From positions 62,001 through 126,000 of IMG/VR virus record IMGVR_UViG_3300022752_000023: 64,000 nucleotides of DNA. One strand, given 5' to 3'. Origin of the DNA: a virus. This document shows, piece by piece, positions 49,607 through 58,252 of the stretch (position 1 is its first letter; the number at the start of each line of letters is the position of its first letter). The translations under genes and the position numbers were made by a program. The notes under the pieces were generated by a model. It made no database searches, was not told the origin of the DNA, and saw nothing but the letters and a program-made list of their open reading frames with translations.

Positions 49607-50577
49607 AAACTTGGTTCAAGCGCCATAGCTTCCATCGCTTCAACCAGACGCTGAAACTTGCGCAAGTGCGTAGCAGCCAAACGCCGCGTTACTTCATGCG
49701 AAAGCGCTTTACTATGCACAAATTCTCGCGCCGCCGGAAGCGCTGTTTGGTTGGGCTTATCTGGGTTAAGCTCGATCTTGAAATCGCTCAGCTGCGGCAC
49801 AATAACAAGCGGCTTTCCGTTGGCGTCGTAGACCGCGGCGAGCGAGCAGGCCATGCGGTATTCGAACAGCCGTAGAAACCACTCAGCTTCTGACAGGATC
49901 AGGCCGTCATTCTGGTCAAGCAGCAACTGACGCTGCACGTCGAAATTTTCGTCGGCCAGCATACTGCGGAATTCCAACACAATCTTGCCGCCCATTAACT
50001 CAAACCTGCGTGTAAACCGCGCGCCGCCAAGAATCGTGACGAGAAAGTCTTCTTTATCGCGGTCCGTTACTTCGACGTCGAATTTCTGCTGCATATCCCA
50101 GCCGCAGCGCGGGCAGAACGGCAGAAGGGCCATCGGCGGCACGATGTTCTCTTCTGGCGCCACGGGAGCTTCGGGTACGGGCGTCTCTGGCGCTACCGTG
50201 TTCGCTGCGGGGCCAGCGTTTTCTGTTGCCGGTGCTTCTCTGTCGTCGATGATTTCGGTATCTTGCAGCTGTGCGTACATCTCACGCACGCTATCCGGCA
50301 TGTTTGCTGTTTCTTCTTCAAACTGTTCTTTCTGCGCTTTTTTCTTGGCCACTTCTTTTGCCTCGCGCAGCATGGTTTTGATATTTTCAACATCCTCTTC
50401 TTTCATCGCGTCTTTGTCGATGAGGACGTCTACGCGTGAGGTCGGCGGCAGTGTGTCTTTAATCCGCAGCATAAGCGGTCCAAGCTCGGCGGGAATTGGA
50501 TCGTCTTTGCGCCAGCCGAACTGCTCTAGCGTTTTCTTTGTGAAGTCCGATACGTAAACGTTTTCAACCAGTTCCAT
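49588..50577 (-). CDS. Tail assembly chaperone, 329 aa
   Basis: Acidic N-terminal half (AMKEEDVENIKTMLREAKEV, EEETANMPDSVREMYAQLQD, Pro/Glu-rich linker) followed by LPFCPRCGWDMQQKF, a CPRC zinc-like knuckle, and FLVTILGGARFTRRFELMGG, a segment typical of tail-chaperone gpG-like proteins (F...ILG..RF...F.L.GGKI...FR.L). It precedes the tape-measure gene by one frame-shifted ORF. Its job is expected to be keeping the tape measure unaggregated during tail assembly. Confidence 0.6.
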   Translation of the reverse strand: MELVENVYVSDFTKKTLEQFGWRKDDPIPAELGPLMLRIKDTLPPTSRVDVLIDKDAMKEEDVENIKTMLREAKEVAKKKAQKEQFEEETANMPDSVREMYAQLQDTEIIDDREAPATENAGPAANTVAPETPVPEAPVAPEENIVPPMALLPFCPRCGWDMQQKFDVEVTDRDKEDFLVTILGGARFTRRFELMGGKIVLEFRSMLADENFDVQRQLLLDQNDGLILSEAEWFLRLFEYRMACSLAAVYDANGKPLVIVPQLSDFKIELNPDKPNQTALPAAREFVHSKALSHEVTRRLAATHLRKFQRLVEAMEAMALEPSFWNGIG

Positions 50578-50591
50578 AATCAGCTCCTTCG

Positions 50592-53492
50592 TTACTTTCG
50601 CGGGATGATAGGATAGTTACCGTTGATGATCTTTGGCTTGTTGGGTTTGAATTCCGGTTTTTCGTATTCAGACGAAAGATTGGGTGCCGTGCCGCGAGAC
50701 TGGTCAATATAGCCGTCTTCAATCTGCACGATTTTGAAATCTTGTTCGACGTACGCTGGCTCAGAGTTAAGCCACTTGTCGCCGGGAAACGGAAAGGTTT
50801 TGCCGCACGACTTAGCGATAACTGGCCGCTCGGTCCATTTGTCGTCACTCTTTCCACCTAGCCGCGCCATTTGCTGCCACCGATCCTCGTAAAGCATGAA
50901 GTCTGGAATCTTGTAATCTTCGTCGCGCCGAAACGAGAACTCAATAACGTTAATAGTCTTATTGTTACCGGCGCGTTTTTCTTTGTACCAAAGTTCTTGT
51001 AGTTTTTGTTCGTCAATATCGTTGCCCACTTGTGGAACGTCGTTGTCGATGAGTTGTTCAAAAATATCGACGATTGTGCGGACCTGCGCGGCGCCGTCAT
51101 CGTCGAGCGGGCCGACGAGCGGAAAAGACATTTTGCCCGCACGTTCTGTCAGAATATGACCTTTACCAACTAAAATGTCTTTAGTGGTCATAATGTGTCC
51201 GCCAACAAAGACATCGCCGTCGGTACCAATCGGCCCGCAAAGCAGTGTTTGTTCTGACCGGAACATGTTTGCCTTATTTGTTCCGCCGATTTTTTGTCCG
51301 CCAAAAAAGTGATAAATTTCGCCGGCTTCTTTTAAATAGCTGTAAAAGTTTTGTGATTTTGTAATAAGGTCTTTTTCGCCCATAGCTGCGTCGAGCACGA
51401 TGTCGCCGGGTTTAATGTTGCCGCCACCCGTGCGCATATAAATCTGGTGCGCTAGCCCCACTACGTTCGAGTACGGCGCCCGAGCAACCACGCCAGCGAA
51501 CTTGATCTGGTCGCCGCACTGCTCGAAGTCGTACTCGATGGTTTTGCCGCGCGATTCCAGTAGAATGCCGCCCTCGCGATCTGACGTTTCGTTACCGGCG
51601 AACACCAGTACGTTGCGCTCGGCTTTGATGCGGACGTTCTTCTCTGTCGCGGATACGTCGACGCTTTTGTTTGCGCGCAGAATGACGTCGTTACCGCCCC
51701 ACGCTTGCACGTCGCGGCCGCCTTTGAGCCACACGTCGCCCGGGGCCGAAATGATTACACACCCGGCTACCATTCGGATCTCGCCGCCATATCCGTCACC
51801 AATGACTACGCCGCCGTCCTCAAGCAACGAGATATACGACTCTTGTTCGTAAAACTTCTGCTCGTTGTAGCGATGGTCGATCTTCCATTCTTTCGGCGTC
51901 GGCTCTTTTAGGTACATCGAGCCTTTGAGCTGACTAAACTCAGGAATCTTTTGATTAACGTCGGCGTAGCCTTCTTGCCGCAGTTCTTGCTCTTCCCACG
52001 TCTTGTAATCTTTTTCGTGCCAGTAGAACGGGTGTAAACCGGCGTAATTAAACAAGTAGCCGTGGAGATCTAGTACAGCCGTGGCGCGCTGCATGTTCGG
52101 CCACTTGCTGTCGGTGGTTTTGATATCACCGGTGATTTTATGGTCTGGGCCGCTGCCGTACATACTAGCGGCTTTATAGTTCGTTTCGGCGTCGTCACCT
52201 TCGCCAGACTCGGGTCTGCGGAGACGTTGCGGCATGGGCAGTAGAATGCGTTTAGATAACACAATGCCCTTAGACGACGTAATGAACCGCCGACCGTCCA
52301 ACGCAGTGTTGTCTTCTTGTAATCCGTATACGGGTTTTTCTTTGTGTTCTTTTTCTTTGCTGCCGCCACCGCAATCTGGCGTGAAACCGTCTTTGCCGCG
52401 AATACTAGATTCGTACGGTTTGATCGCTTCGCCTGCGTCCCCGGGTTTATACGTCCAGCGCTGCACGCCTTTCGGCGGCGCGTGCGTAATTGTGCGCGCG
52501 CCTTGGCCTAAATACCCAAAGAATTTTTGCGTGCGGTGATATGGCTGTTGAAACTCGTTTTTATTTTCCCAATGCGTGTAATAGGGCACGCCAAGCGGGC
52601 ACTGATAATCTTTCGGCTGAAACTCTTGCACCATCGGCATGCCGGGTTCAATCATTCCGGCGGCTTCCCACGGATACGGCGAGTACCCTGTGCTGTCATT
52701 GCACTCAGCCTGATCCATGTAGGAGTCGCGCTCGCTGCCGGCCGTCCAAACCTGCATGTTGTAACCAGCCACGCGCAACATCTGATCGTGGTAAAAACCG
52801 TACACGCCGCAAAACTCGTTAATCGAGGCGCGAAACATAAAGTCGTCGAGGGTAATGCCAGCGCCTGTGGTTGTCATGGCGCCCCACTCGCTGGCTAATG
52901 TGGCGTCCCACGGGCGCCAGCACGACCAGTCGACCATCTGACCGTTTAGCTTCTCTTTGATGTATTTTTTCTGACAGTCATCTACCCGTTTACGGCTAGC
53001 CTGCGAGATGTAGTCGTGATAGGCGCGCTTGCCGATATCTAAAACGCTCGGGACACAGCCAACGATATACGCCTGCCCAAGCCTGTCATGAATCATGACT
53101 ACAACGGGCGTACCGGGAGCGTACGTGTTAATAGCCGACGCCCCGAAACACACCTGACTCGTCGTTGAAAGCGCGGACGCAATAATCGGCGCGCGCGACT
53201 TCTCGACAAACACCTTGTAGCAATTGGCGATTGCCGTGCCGTCGACGATCAGACCGGTGCAGAGCCGGCCGGTGTCTTGAAAGCCGGCTTTATACCCGTG
53301 TAATTTAGAGAACGGGTCTGAGACAGCCTGCACCTGCGCGCCGTAAGCGGCTGTTCCGGTGCGGCTAGATGATAGTTTTTGTGCTACAAGCCGGGCGGCC
53401 TGTCCGAGATCGTAGGAATGTTGCTGCCCGGTTTGTGGTGTATTACTGACCGGTTTACCCGGCGGGGTAACTCCCATTTTATTTGCCACCAA
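50592..53492 (-). CDS. Tail spike, gp5/VgrG-like, 966 aa
   Basis: N-terminal part has an OB-fold-like segment (TGLIVDGTAIANCYKVFVEK, APGTPVVVMIHDRLGQAYIV), as in gp5 and VgrG. The middle is long and cysteine- and aromatic-rich with no obvious lysozyme motif. From about residue 560 onward there is an octad beta-helix: EIRMVAGCVIISAPGDVWLK, GGRDVQAWGGNDVILRANKS, VDVSATEKNVRIKAERNVLV, ending in a Pro/Asn-rich tip. This is the membrane-puncturing needle at the tail end. Position after the tube gene is as in myoviruses. Confidence 0.8.
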   Translation of the reverse strand: MVANKMGVTPPGKPVSNTPQTGQQHSYDLGQAARLVAQKLSSSRTGTAAYGAQVQAVSDPFSKLHGYKAGFQDTGRLCTGLIVDGTAIANCYKVFVEKSRAPIIASALSTTSQVCFGASAINTYAPGTPVVVMIHDRLGQAYIVGCVPSVLDIGKRAYHDYISQASRKRVDDCQKKYIKEKLNGQMVDWSCWRPWDATLASEWGAMTTTGAGITLDDFMFRASINEFCGVYGFYHDQMLRVAGYNMQVWTAGSERDSYMDQAECNDSTGYSPYPWEAAGMIEPGMPMVQEFQPKDYQCPLGVPYYTHWENKNEFQQPYHRTQKFFGYLGQGARTITHAPPKGVQRWTYKPGDAGEAIKPYESSIRGKDGFTPDCGGGSKEKEHKEKPVYGLQEDNTALDGRRFITSSKGIVLSKRILLPMPQRLRRPESGEGDDAETNYKAASMYGSGPDHKITGDIKTTDSKWPNMQRATAVLDLHGYLFNYAGLHPFYWHEKDYKTWEEQELRQEGYADVNQKIPEFSQLKGSMYLKEPTPKEWKIDHRYNEQKFYEQESYISLLEDGGVVIGDGYGGEIRMVAGCVIISAPGDVWLKGGRDVQAWGGNDVILRANKSVDVSATEKNVRIKAERNVLVFAGNETSDREGGILLESRGKTIEYDFEQCGDQIKFAGVVARAPYSNVVGLAHQIYMRTGGGNIKPGDIVLDAAMGEKDLITKSQNFYSYLKEAGEIYHFFGGQKIGGTNKANMFRSEQTLLCGPIGTDGDVFVGGHIMTTKDILVGKGHILTERAGKMSFPLVGPLDDDGAAQVRTIVDIFEQLIDNDVPQVGNDIDEQKLQELWYKEKRAGNNKTINVIEFSFRRDEDYKIPDFMLYEDRWQQMARLGGKSDDKWTERPVIAKSCGKTFPFPGDKWLNSEPAYVEQDFKIVQIEDGYIDQSRGTAPNLSSEYEKPEFKPNKPKIINGNYPIIPRK

Positions 53493-53541
53493 ATAGGTGT
53501 GGTTACGGGCATTACGCCCAAGGCTTTGCAGCCTAATACCA

Positions 53542-53576
53542 TAAGCGGCGGCTGCGTTTTGCGCAACCGCCGCTTA
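53542..53576. terminator. Strong hairpin between tube and spike genes
   Basis: TAAGCGGCGG (53542-53551) and CCGCCGCTTA (53567-53576) form a 10-bp perfect stem, extended by a TGCG/CGCA inner stem with a TTTTG-type loop. It lies in the 111-bp gap downstream of the tail tube gene on the minus strand. No T-run follows on either strand, so it may attenuate or process the transcript rather than terminate fully, reducing spike relative to tube. Confidence 0.55.
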
Positions 53577-53603
53577 CTTAATTGCCTATATTACCGACTA
53601 GAA

Positions 53604-54047
53604 TCACTCGTCTTCAAGATCCGAGAAGATGAAGCCGAGATTTTCCGTCAGCACAATTTCCTGCGCTGTAATGCTGGCGCCGATCGACGTGAGCGTGGCG
53701 TCAAGCATTGTGTACTTTCGCTTGGCTTTCGAGCACTTCGGTCCGCCGCGGCCGGTAGCGTTTAACACGAGCTTGTCGGGGGAGCACATGTTGCCAAACT
53801 TTTTAATGAGTTGACGCATGGCGGTGTTACCACCAACCACGCGACTCATCTGGCACTGGCCCTGACGCCGGTTACCGACGTAGTACACATTATTCGAACC
53901 AATCTCGTACAGCATGTTCACTGTGCGGTTGCACGTGAATTGAACCTGCTGTACAAGCACCGCCTTTTGGCCGCCCAGCGTAAGCTCTAAATCTTCCGCG
54001 CGGAACGAACCAACGTGCGTCTGCTTATTTCCGAAACTAGCTGGCAT
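53604..54047 (-). CDS. Tail tube protein, 147 aa
   Basis: The 147-residue protein is beta-rich: LELTLGGQKAVLVQQVQFTC, MLYEIGSNNVYYVGNRRQGQ, CQMSRVVGGNTAMRQLIKKF, MLDATLTSIGASITAQEIVL, matching tube proteins of myoviruses (strand/loop patterns with a VGN/YEIG motif). It follows the sheath gene by 49 bp and has a strong ribosome binding site (AGGTGAGC). It polymerises into the inner tube through which DNA passes. Confidence 0.7.
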   Translation of the reverse strand: MPASFGNKQTHVGSFRAEDLELTLGGQKAVLVQQVQFTCNRTVNMLYEIGSNNVYYVGNRRQGQCQMSRVVGGNTAMRQLIKKFGNMCSPDKLVLNATGRGGPKCSKAKRKYTMLDATLTSIGASITAQEIVLTENLGFIFSDLEDE

Positions 54048-54096
54048 AGCTCACCTAACCTTTGTTGTGTGTGTGCTTTACTTTTGGTTAATTCCG

Positions 54097-57000
54097 TCAG
54101 ACAACTAAATGCAGCTCAATGTTGTTGAGCGGCGCCGGGACAACAAGATCGAGCACAATTTCGATGCGATCCTTGAGCAGCGGATGAATCTGCAGCGTCC
54201 GAATCTCACCAGAAATCAGTTGCGAACCGAGTTCTTGCGTATTTCCGTTAGTCGAAAGGAAATCAATTACGTTACCCACTTCGTACTCAAGAACCGCAAG
54301 CATACCGGGCTGCGCGTTCGTGCGGCCGATATACGGACGCAGACGACGGTAGAACAGGTACGACATGCTGTCGACGTTGCGCCGGATCATTTCTTCGCGG
54401 CGGTTTAGGTCGAGATTGTCGGTCGTGAGCGCGTGCCGCGTGTGCGGGGTGCCGTCACGATCTTCAGTCACGATCCAGACGCCGGCCTCAGCCATGCGGT
54501 TAAGCTGGGTTTCGTTGAGGTACTTGTAAGAACGCGAGAAGTCGTCGAACCCGGCTACCTCTACGTTCGTCAGCGGCTGGTGGGGCACCACACCGGAGAC
54601 GAGACCGGCCAGCGCGGCCGCGAGGTAGTAACCGGGCTGGATCGTGCCGGCTTCGCCGACCTGATCCGGCCACACGGCGCACACGCGGCGGTTCGACAGC
54701 GAGCCGCCTTGCTGCGCAATGTCTTCAACAATCTCGTTGCGGTTGCGGTTATGCCAGATTTCGACGCGCTGCGGAACTGTAACCGCGGCGTCAGCGCCGG
54801 AGTACAGCAGCAGAGTCGATTCCGAAATAACTTGATCCACGACGTATTCTTCGTACTGCTCTTCGCCGAAACCGTCGACGGCGTAGTTATAACGAACGAT
54901 GTCGCCGGGGCGGACATCATTCGTGATAAAGTAGCCGTTGCCCGACGTAACGGTAAGCCGCGTATACTGCGTGTTCGTGGCGTTCGGGTCGTCGGCCAGC
55001 ACGGCAAGAACCGGCTCGTTAACCGTTTCGCCAAGTACACCTTCGATGCTGACGCCTTCACCAACAACCTTTACGGTCGGAACCGCCTTGAGGGCGAAGA
55101 AGCCGGCCTTCCAGTTGTTCGCGTACTCATTCGACTCGCCGCCGATGTGCGCAGCCCACAGGTTTTGAATCCTGCGGTCAAACGTCATCGGAACAAGGTT
55201 GTACAGATCGTCGCGACCCTTGATGCGCTCCAGCACCTGTACCCACTTGTCGAGATCCGGTCCGAGCGAGCGACCCTCTTCGTCGTACTTCTCGGGATCG
55301 GCGACGGCGGTGTACTTTACAACGGTGCCGTTGCTGTTGCTGAGCGCCTTGTAAACGCCCCACTTCAGCGGGTTATCGGGATCGAGCTGGCCCTTGATTT
55401 GATCGAGATCGGCGACGTCGCTGATCGAGTTGACCTGATCGGCCAGCTCGGACAGCCACTCACGATACTCGACGTAAACCTTGCCAGACATGACAGGCAG
55501 CGGCTGCTCGGCGCCGGCGCTTGTCCACTCGGGGTGGTAAGCAACGATGCCTTCTTGCACGCAGATCTGCGTATCTTCGTACCAGAAGTTGGTCATCGGG
55601 GCGTATCCGATCCGATTCTTCGAGATCTGGATATCGTCCTTGATGAACAGCTTGAGGTCCATGTCTTCGCCGCTGATCAGCTGGCAGGTTGCTGTGGCTG
55701 TAGTGCCTTCCTCGTCGCCCGGGGCGGCGATCGTGATCGTCGGGGCGGCGGTATAACCAGCGCCACGATTGGTCACGGTGATGGCAACAACCTTACCCGC
55801 GTTCTCACCTGTGCCGAGTACCGCAACACCTGTGGCAGTTTGATTCTGCACAAGGTTGCCTGTCGGCGCAGAGAACGTAACTGTCGGGGGCGTCACATAG
55901 CCGGAACCGGCGTTTGTGATGCTAACCGGACCAACCTTGTCGACCGGCGCGCCATCTTGTGTGAGCAGCGAGGTCGGAAGGTCGTCGCGCAGGATGAGCT
56001 TGCGCACCGGACCAGCCTTGCTCGAATTCACTGTGATGTACCACTTGTCACCCTTGCGCAGGCCGTCAACAGCGTAGTTATCTTCTTGATCGGTCGCGCC
56101 TGTGAAGCGAACCTTTACGCCGTTAGTGCCGATCGCTACGCCGACCGCGTTGAGGCCAACGCCGTCGCCGGTAACTTCTGTCGGGCCGGAGAAATCGAGA
56201 CCCTTGACCGTGCGCACCGTGATCTCGGGGAGCTGATCCCAGCGACCACCCTTGGTGCACTCGATGACGTAGGTGTCGTTCTTTGCGCCAACGTACTTGG
56301 CCAGAATGTCAACCGCGCCGTTGACGCCGTTCACAGACTCTTCGGTCTGGTAGGGGCCGTCGGCTTCCGATACCGCCTTGACCTTTTCATAGGTCTGGTG
56401 AATGTCGAACTTCCACTTCTGGCCAACGACGAAGTTGTCGTTGCCGGTCGTGGTGAAACGAACCGACAGGCCGCGCGTGCCGACAAAGGTCACGCCGTCA
56501 GCATCGTCGAAATCGTTCGGCTGGATTTCAGCCTGATCGTCGGTGCCGCTGGCCGAAGTGACACGCAGACGGGCAGCGTTGCAACCCGAAATTGTGCTCT
56601 TGATAACTTCGACAACGTACTCTTCTTCAACGTAGCCGTCGACGAGGCCGTCATAATCGTTGGCGCCTTCGTCTTCGGCTGTCAGCACCGTGACCGCAAC
56701 AGCGTTATCAACACCCTCGATCTGCGTGACGGTTACGTCAACGCCGTTCGGGCTGGTGGCTGTGTAGCTGTCTTGATTGTTAACGTCGGCTGTGGCGGGC
56801 AGGATGCGCGACGGAACAAGATCGCTCGCGAAACCTGTGACGTATGTCTCAAGCACGGTCTCTTCGCAATCGTTGTCCGCGCTTACAGTGCGAAGCTGCA
56901 CAACGTCGCCAAGCTGCACGTCGCGGTCGAGGAACGCACTCGAACGCGGATAAGCCGCGCCGTTCGACTTGAACGACAGCGTGCTGGACTGAATCCAGTT

Positions 57001-57324
57001 AGTCTTACCGGGAACAGCTGTGATCGTCGTGTCGCCTTCGCCCATGTTGTGGACGTAGTACTGCAGCATCGCGTCGTCAACGTAAACCTTTACATAAGGC
57101 AGGTCGACAACGGAGCCGGGTTTACGTTGCGGCCACGGATAGCATGTATCGTTGAGACGATCGTATTGACCGAGAAGCGAGTGCTGCTTCTCGTCTGTAT
57201 TACCATAGCGGTGAAGGATAGCGTGCGGACCAGCGATGTGGGCGCGCAGCGGCTCCGTGATCTCCGTGGGGACGATACGGAACTCTTGGAAAACGAGTAC
57301 TTGCGGTTTTACGTAGCTCGACAT
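54097..57324 (-). CDS. Tail sheath protein, 1075 aa
   Basis: N-terminus VKPQVLVFQEFRIVPTEITE and C-terminus LTNVEVAGFDDFSRSYKYLN, RNVDSMSYLFYRRLRPYIGR, PLLKDRIEIVLDLVVPAPLN are classic for contractile sheaths (polymerising core). In between are large inserts, including repeated GSGYVTPPTVTFSAP and GAGYTAAPTITIAAP units near residues 470 and 520. T4 gp18 is 659 aa, so over 400 residues are insertion domains probably exposed on the tail surface. CACGGAGG precedes the start (57325-57343). Confidence 0.9.
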   Translation of the reverse strand: MSSYVKPQVLVFQEFRIVPTEITEPLRAHIAGPHAILHRYGNTDEKQHSLLGQYDRLNDTCYPWPQRKPGSVVDLPYVKVYVDDAMLQYYVHNMGEGDTTITAVPGKTNWIQSSTLSFKSNGAAYPRSSAFLDRDVQLGDVVQLRTVSADNDCEETVLETYVTGFASDLVPSRILPATADVNNQDSYTATSPNGVDVTVTQIEGVDNAVAVTVLTAEDEGANDYDGLVDGYVEEEYVVEVIKSTISGCNAARLRVTSASGTDDQAEIQPNDFDDADGVTFVGTRGLSVRFTTTGNDNFVVGQKWKFDIHQTYEKVKAVSEADGPYQTEESVNGVNGAVDILAKYVGAKNDTYVIECTKGGRWDQLPEITVRTVKGLDFSGPTEVTGDGVGLNAVGVAIGTNGVKVRFTGATDQEDNYAVDGLRKGDKWYITVNSSKAGPVRKLILRDDLPTSLLTQDGAPVDKVGPVSITNAGSGYVTPPTVTFSAPTGNLVQNQTATGVAVLGTGENAGKVVAITVTNRGAGYTAAPTITIAAPGDEEGTTATATCQLISGEDMDLKLFIKDDIQISKNRIGYAPMTNFWYEDTQICVQEGIVAYHPEWTSAGAEQPLPVMSGKVYVEYREWLSELADQVNSISDVADLDQIKGQLDPDNPLKWGVYKALSNSNGTVVKYTAVADPEKYDEEGRSLGPDLDKWVQVLERIKGRDDLYNLVPMTFDRRIQNLWAAHIGGESNEYANNWKAGFFALKAVPTVKVVGEGVSIEGVLGETVNEPVLAVLADDPNATNTQYTRLTVTSGNGYFITNDVRPGDIVRYNYAVDGFGEEQYEEYVVDQVISESTLLLYSGADAAVTVPQRVEIWHNRNRNEIVEDIAQQGGSLSNRRVCAVWPDQVGEAGTIQPGYYLAAALAGLVSGVVPHQPLTNVEVAGFDDFSRSYKYLNETQLNRMAEAGVWIVTEDRDGTPHTRHALTTDNLDLNRREEMIRRNVDSMSYLFYRRLRPYIGRTNAQPGMLAVLEYEVGNVIDFLSTNGNTQELGSQLISGEIRTLQIHPLLKDRIEIVLDLVVPAPLNNIELHLVV

Positions 57325-57379
57325 ACGTCTCGGCCTCCGTGCCTAAATTTACGTGTGTGCGGTAGGGCGTTCAGGTCGT

Positions 57380-57385
57380 AGTATA
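57380..57385 (-). promoter_or_regulatory. Candidate promoter -10 box (TATACT)
   Basis: TATACT in a TGTGTATACTACG context lies 56 bp upstream of the sheath start in the only long gap of the tail operon. A T8 run lies about 25-32 bp upstream of it. No TTGACA-type -35 hexamer is found at normal spacing, so it may be recognised by the phage sigma factor, or may be chance. Confidence 0.3.
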
Positions 57386-57426
57386 CACAACTACGGGTTT
57401 GCAAAAAAAACACCCTTTGAAAATTC

Positions 57427-58137
57427 TTAACAAGACAATAAATCCGATGCCTTGAAGACAATCCGCTTTAGGCGCGGCGCATACGGCTGGAGCGACCAAG
57501 CTTCCTCGGCAACGTATGCAACAGTCACAGGGACGGCATATCCCTGAGCGACCTCTTGAACTTCTCCTATGCCGCCTACTTCGGCGACGTAAAAGCGAAA
57601 CAAATCCATTTGCTCTCGGATCAGCGGCGAGAAGTTGATTAAAAACTTCAACACCTCTGTCGCGAGAAATTCGGTTTCAGCGCCGGCAGAACTTAGGCAG
57701 TATATGGTGTGGCTGCCTTCCCACATGCCGGCGTAACTTACTTCTCCAGTATAGAGGTTCGCGCCTGCAATGTCACCAATAGTTTGTTTTTGCCAGCGCC
57801 ACCCATTTCGTTTAATAAGTATGGCCGGCCGTTTGTCCGCCGTGTTGGGCGACCACCGGGTAATACTTTCTATCAAAATCCCGCCTTTGTTGTCGCCGGC
57901 GTCGGCTGGGCGCCACGCGCCAAGCGTTTCTACGTGCCGCCGAATACGCGGTTCTTCTATATTTTGCGGGTCGGCGAAGTGGCCCATTAATAGCTGGCGT
58001 AAAAACCCAGTCATTACGTGCGGGCGCATCCCGTACGAACAGAGCGAACTAACCTTGTCGACACGGTTTTCCGGCTTGCTGCCCGCCGGAAATTGCGCCT
58101 CAATGTCCGGCGGATTCGGATCGTCGCAGGTACTCAC
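57427..58137 (-). CDS. Putative tail terminator/neck protein, 236 aa
   Basis: The 236-residue protein sits between connector-like genes and the sheath, the slot of gp15-like tail terminators. It has helical parts (MTGFLRQLLMGHFADPQNIE), an NGWRWQKQTIGDIAGANLYT beta segment and a C-terminal strand pair (AVPVTVAYVAEEAWSL). Family not proved. Its start overlaps the 50-aa gene by 38 bp. The T-run after it could end the neck transcript. Confidence 0.5.
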   Translation of the reverse strand: MSTCDDPNPPDIEAQFPAGSKPENRVDKVSSLCSYGMRPHVMTGFLRQLLMGHFADPQNIEEPRIRRHVETLGAWRPADAGDNKGGILIESITRWSPNTADKRPAILIKRNGWRWQKQTIGDIAGANLYTGEVSYAGMWEGSHTIYCLSSAGAETEFLATEVLKFLINFSPLIREQMDLFRFYVAEVGGIGEVQEVAQGYAVPVTVAYVAEEAWSLQPYAPRLKRIVFKASDLLSC

Positions 58138-58252
58138 TGAGTTGTTCCTTTACCTTTTGGTCGTACACCTTGGCCGGAGCAGACAAATTTATCTTTGGCG
58201 GCGACAGCCTAATTTTGTCGAGTTTTGGTTCCGCAGGATTTTTGTTTGCCAT
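58100..58252 (-). CDS. Small protein between neck genes, 50 aa
   Basis: The frame starts at ATG 58252, sharing its first base with the upstream stop (TAATG), and reads MANKNPAEPKLDKIRLSPPK, then a charged helix (KVYDQKVKEQLSEYLRR). It is Lys/Pro-rich and short, typical of small virion accessory or head-tail joining proteins, and is easily missed because of its size. No function inferred. Confidence 0.5.
   Translation of the reverse strand: MANKNPAEPKLDKIRLSPPKINLSAPAKVYDQKVKEQLSEYLRRSESAGH

Noticed and set aside
54433-57381. 982-codon plus-strand open frame opposite the sheath gene
   Set aside because: Antisense of a gene with sheath motifs at both ends; its long open length follows from GC-biased third codon positions.
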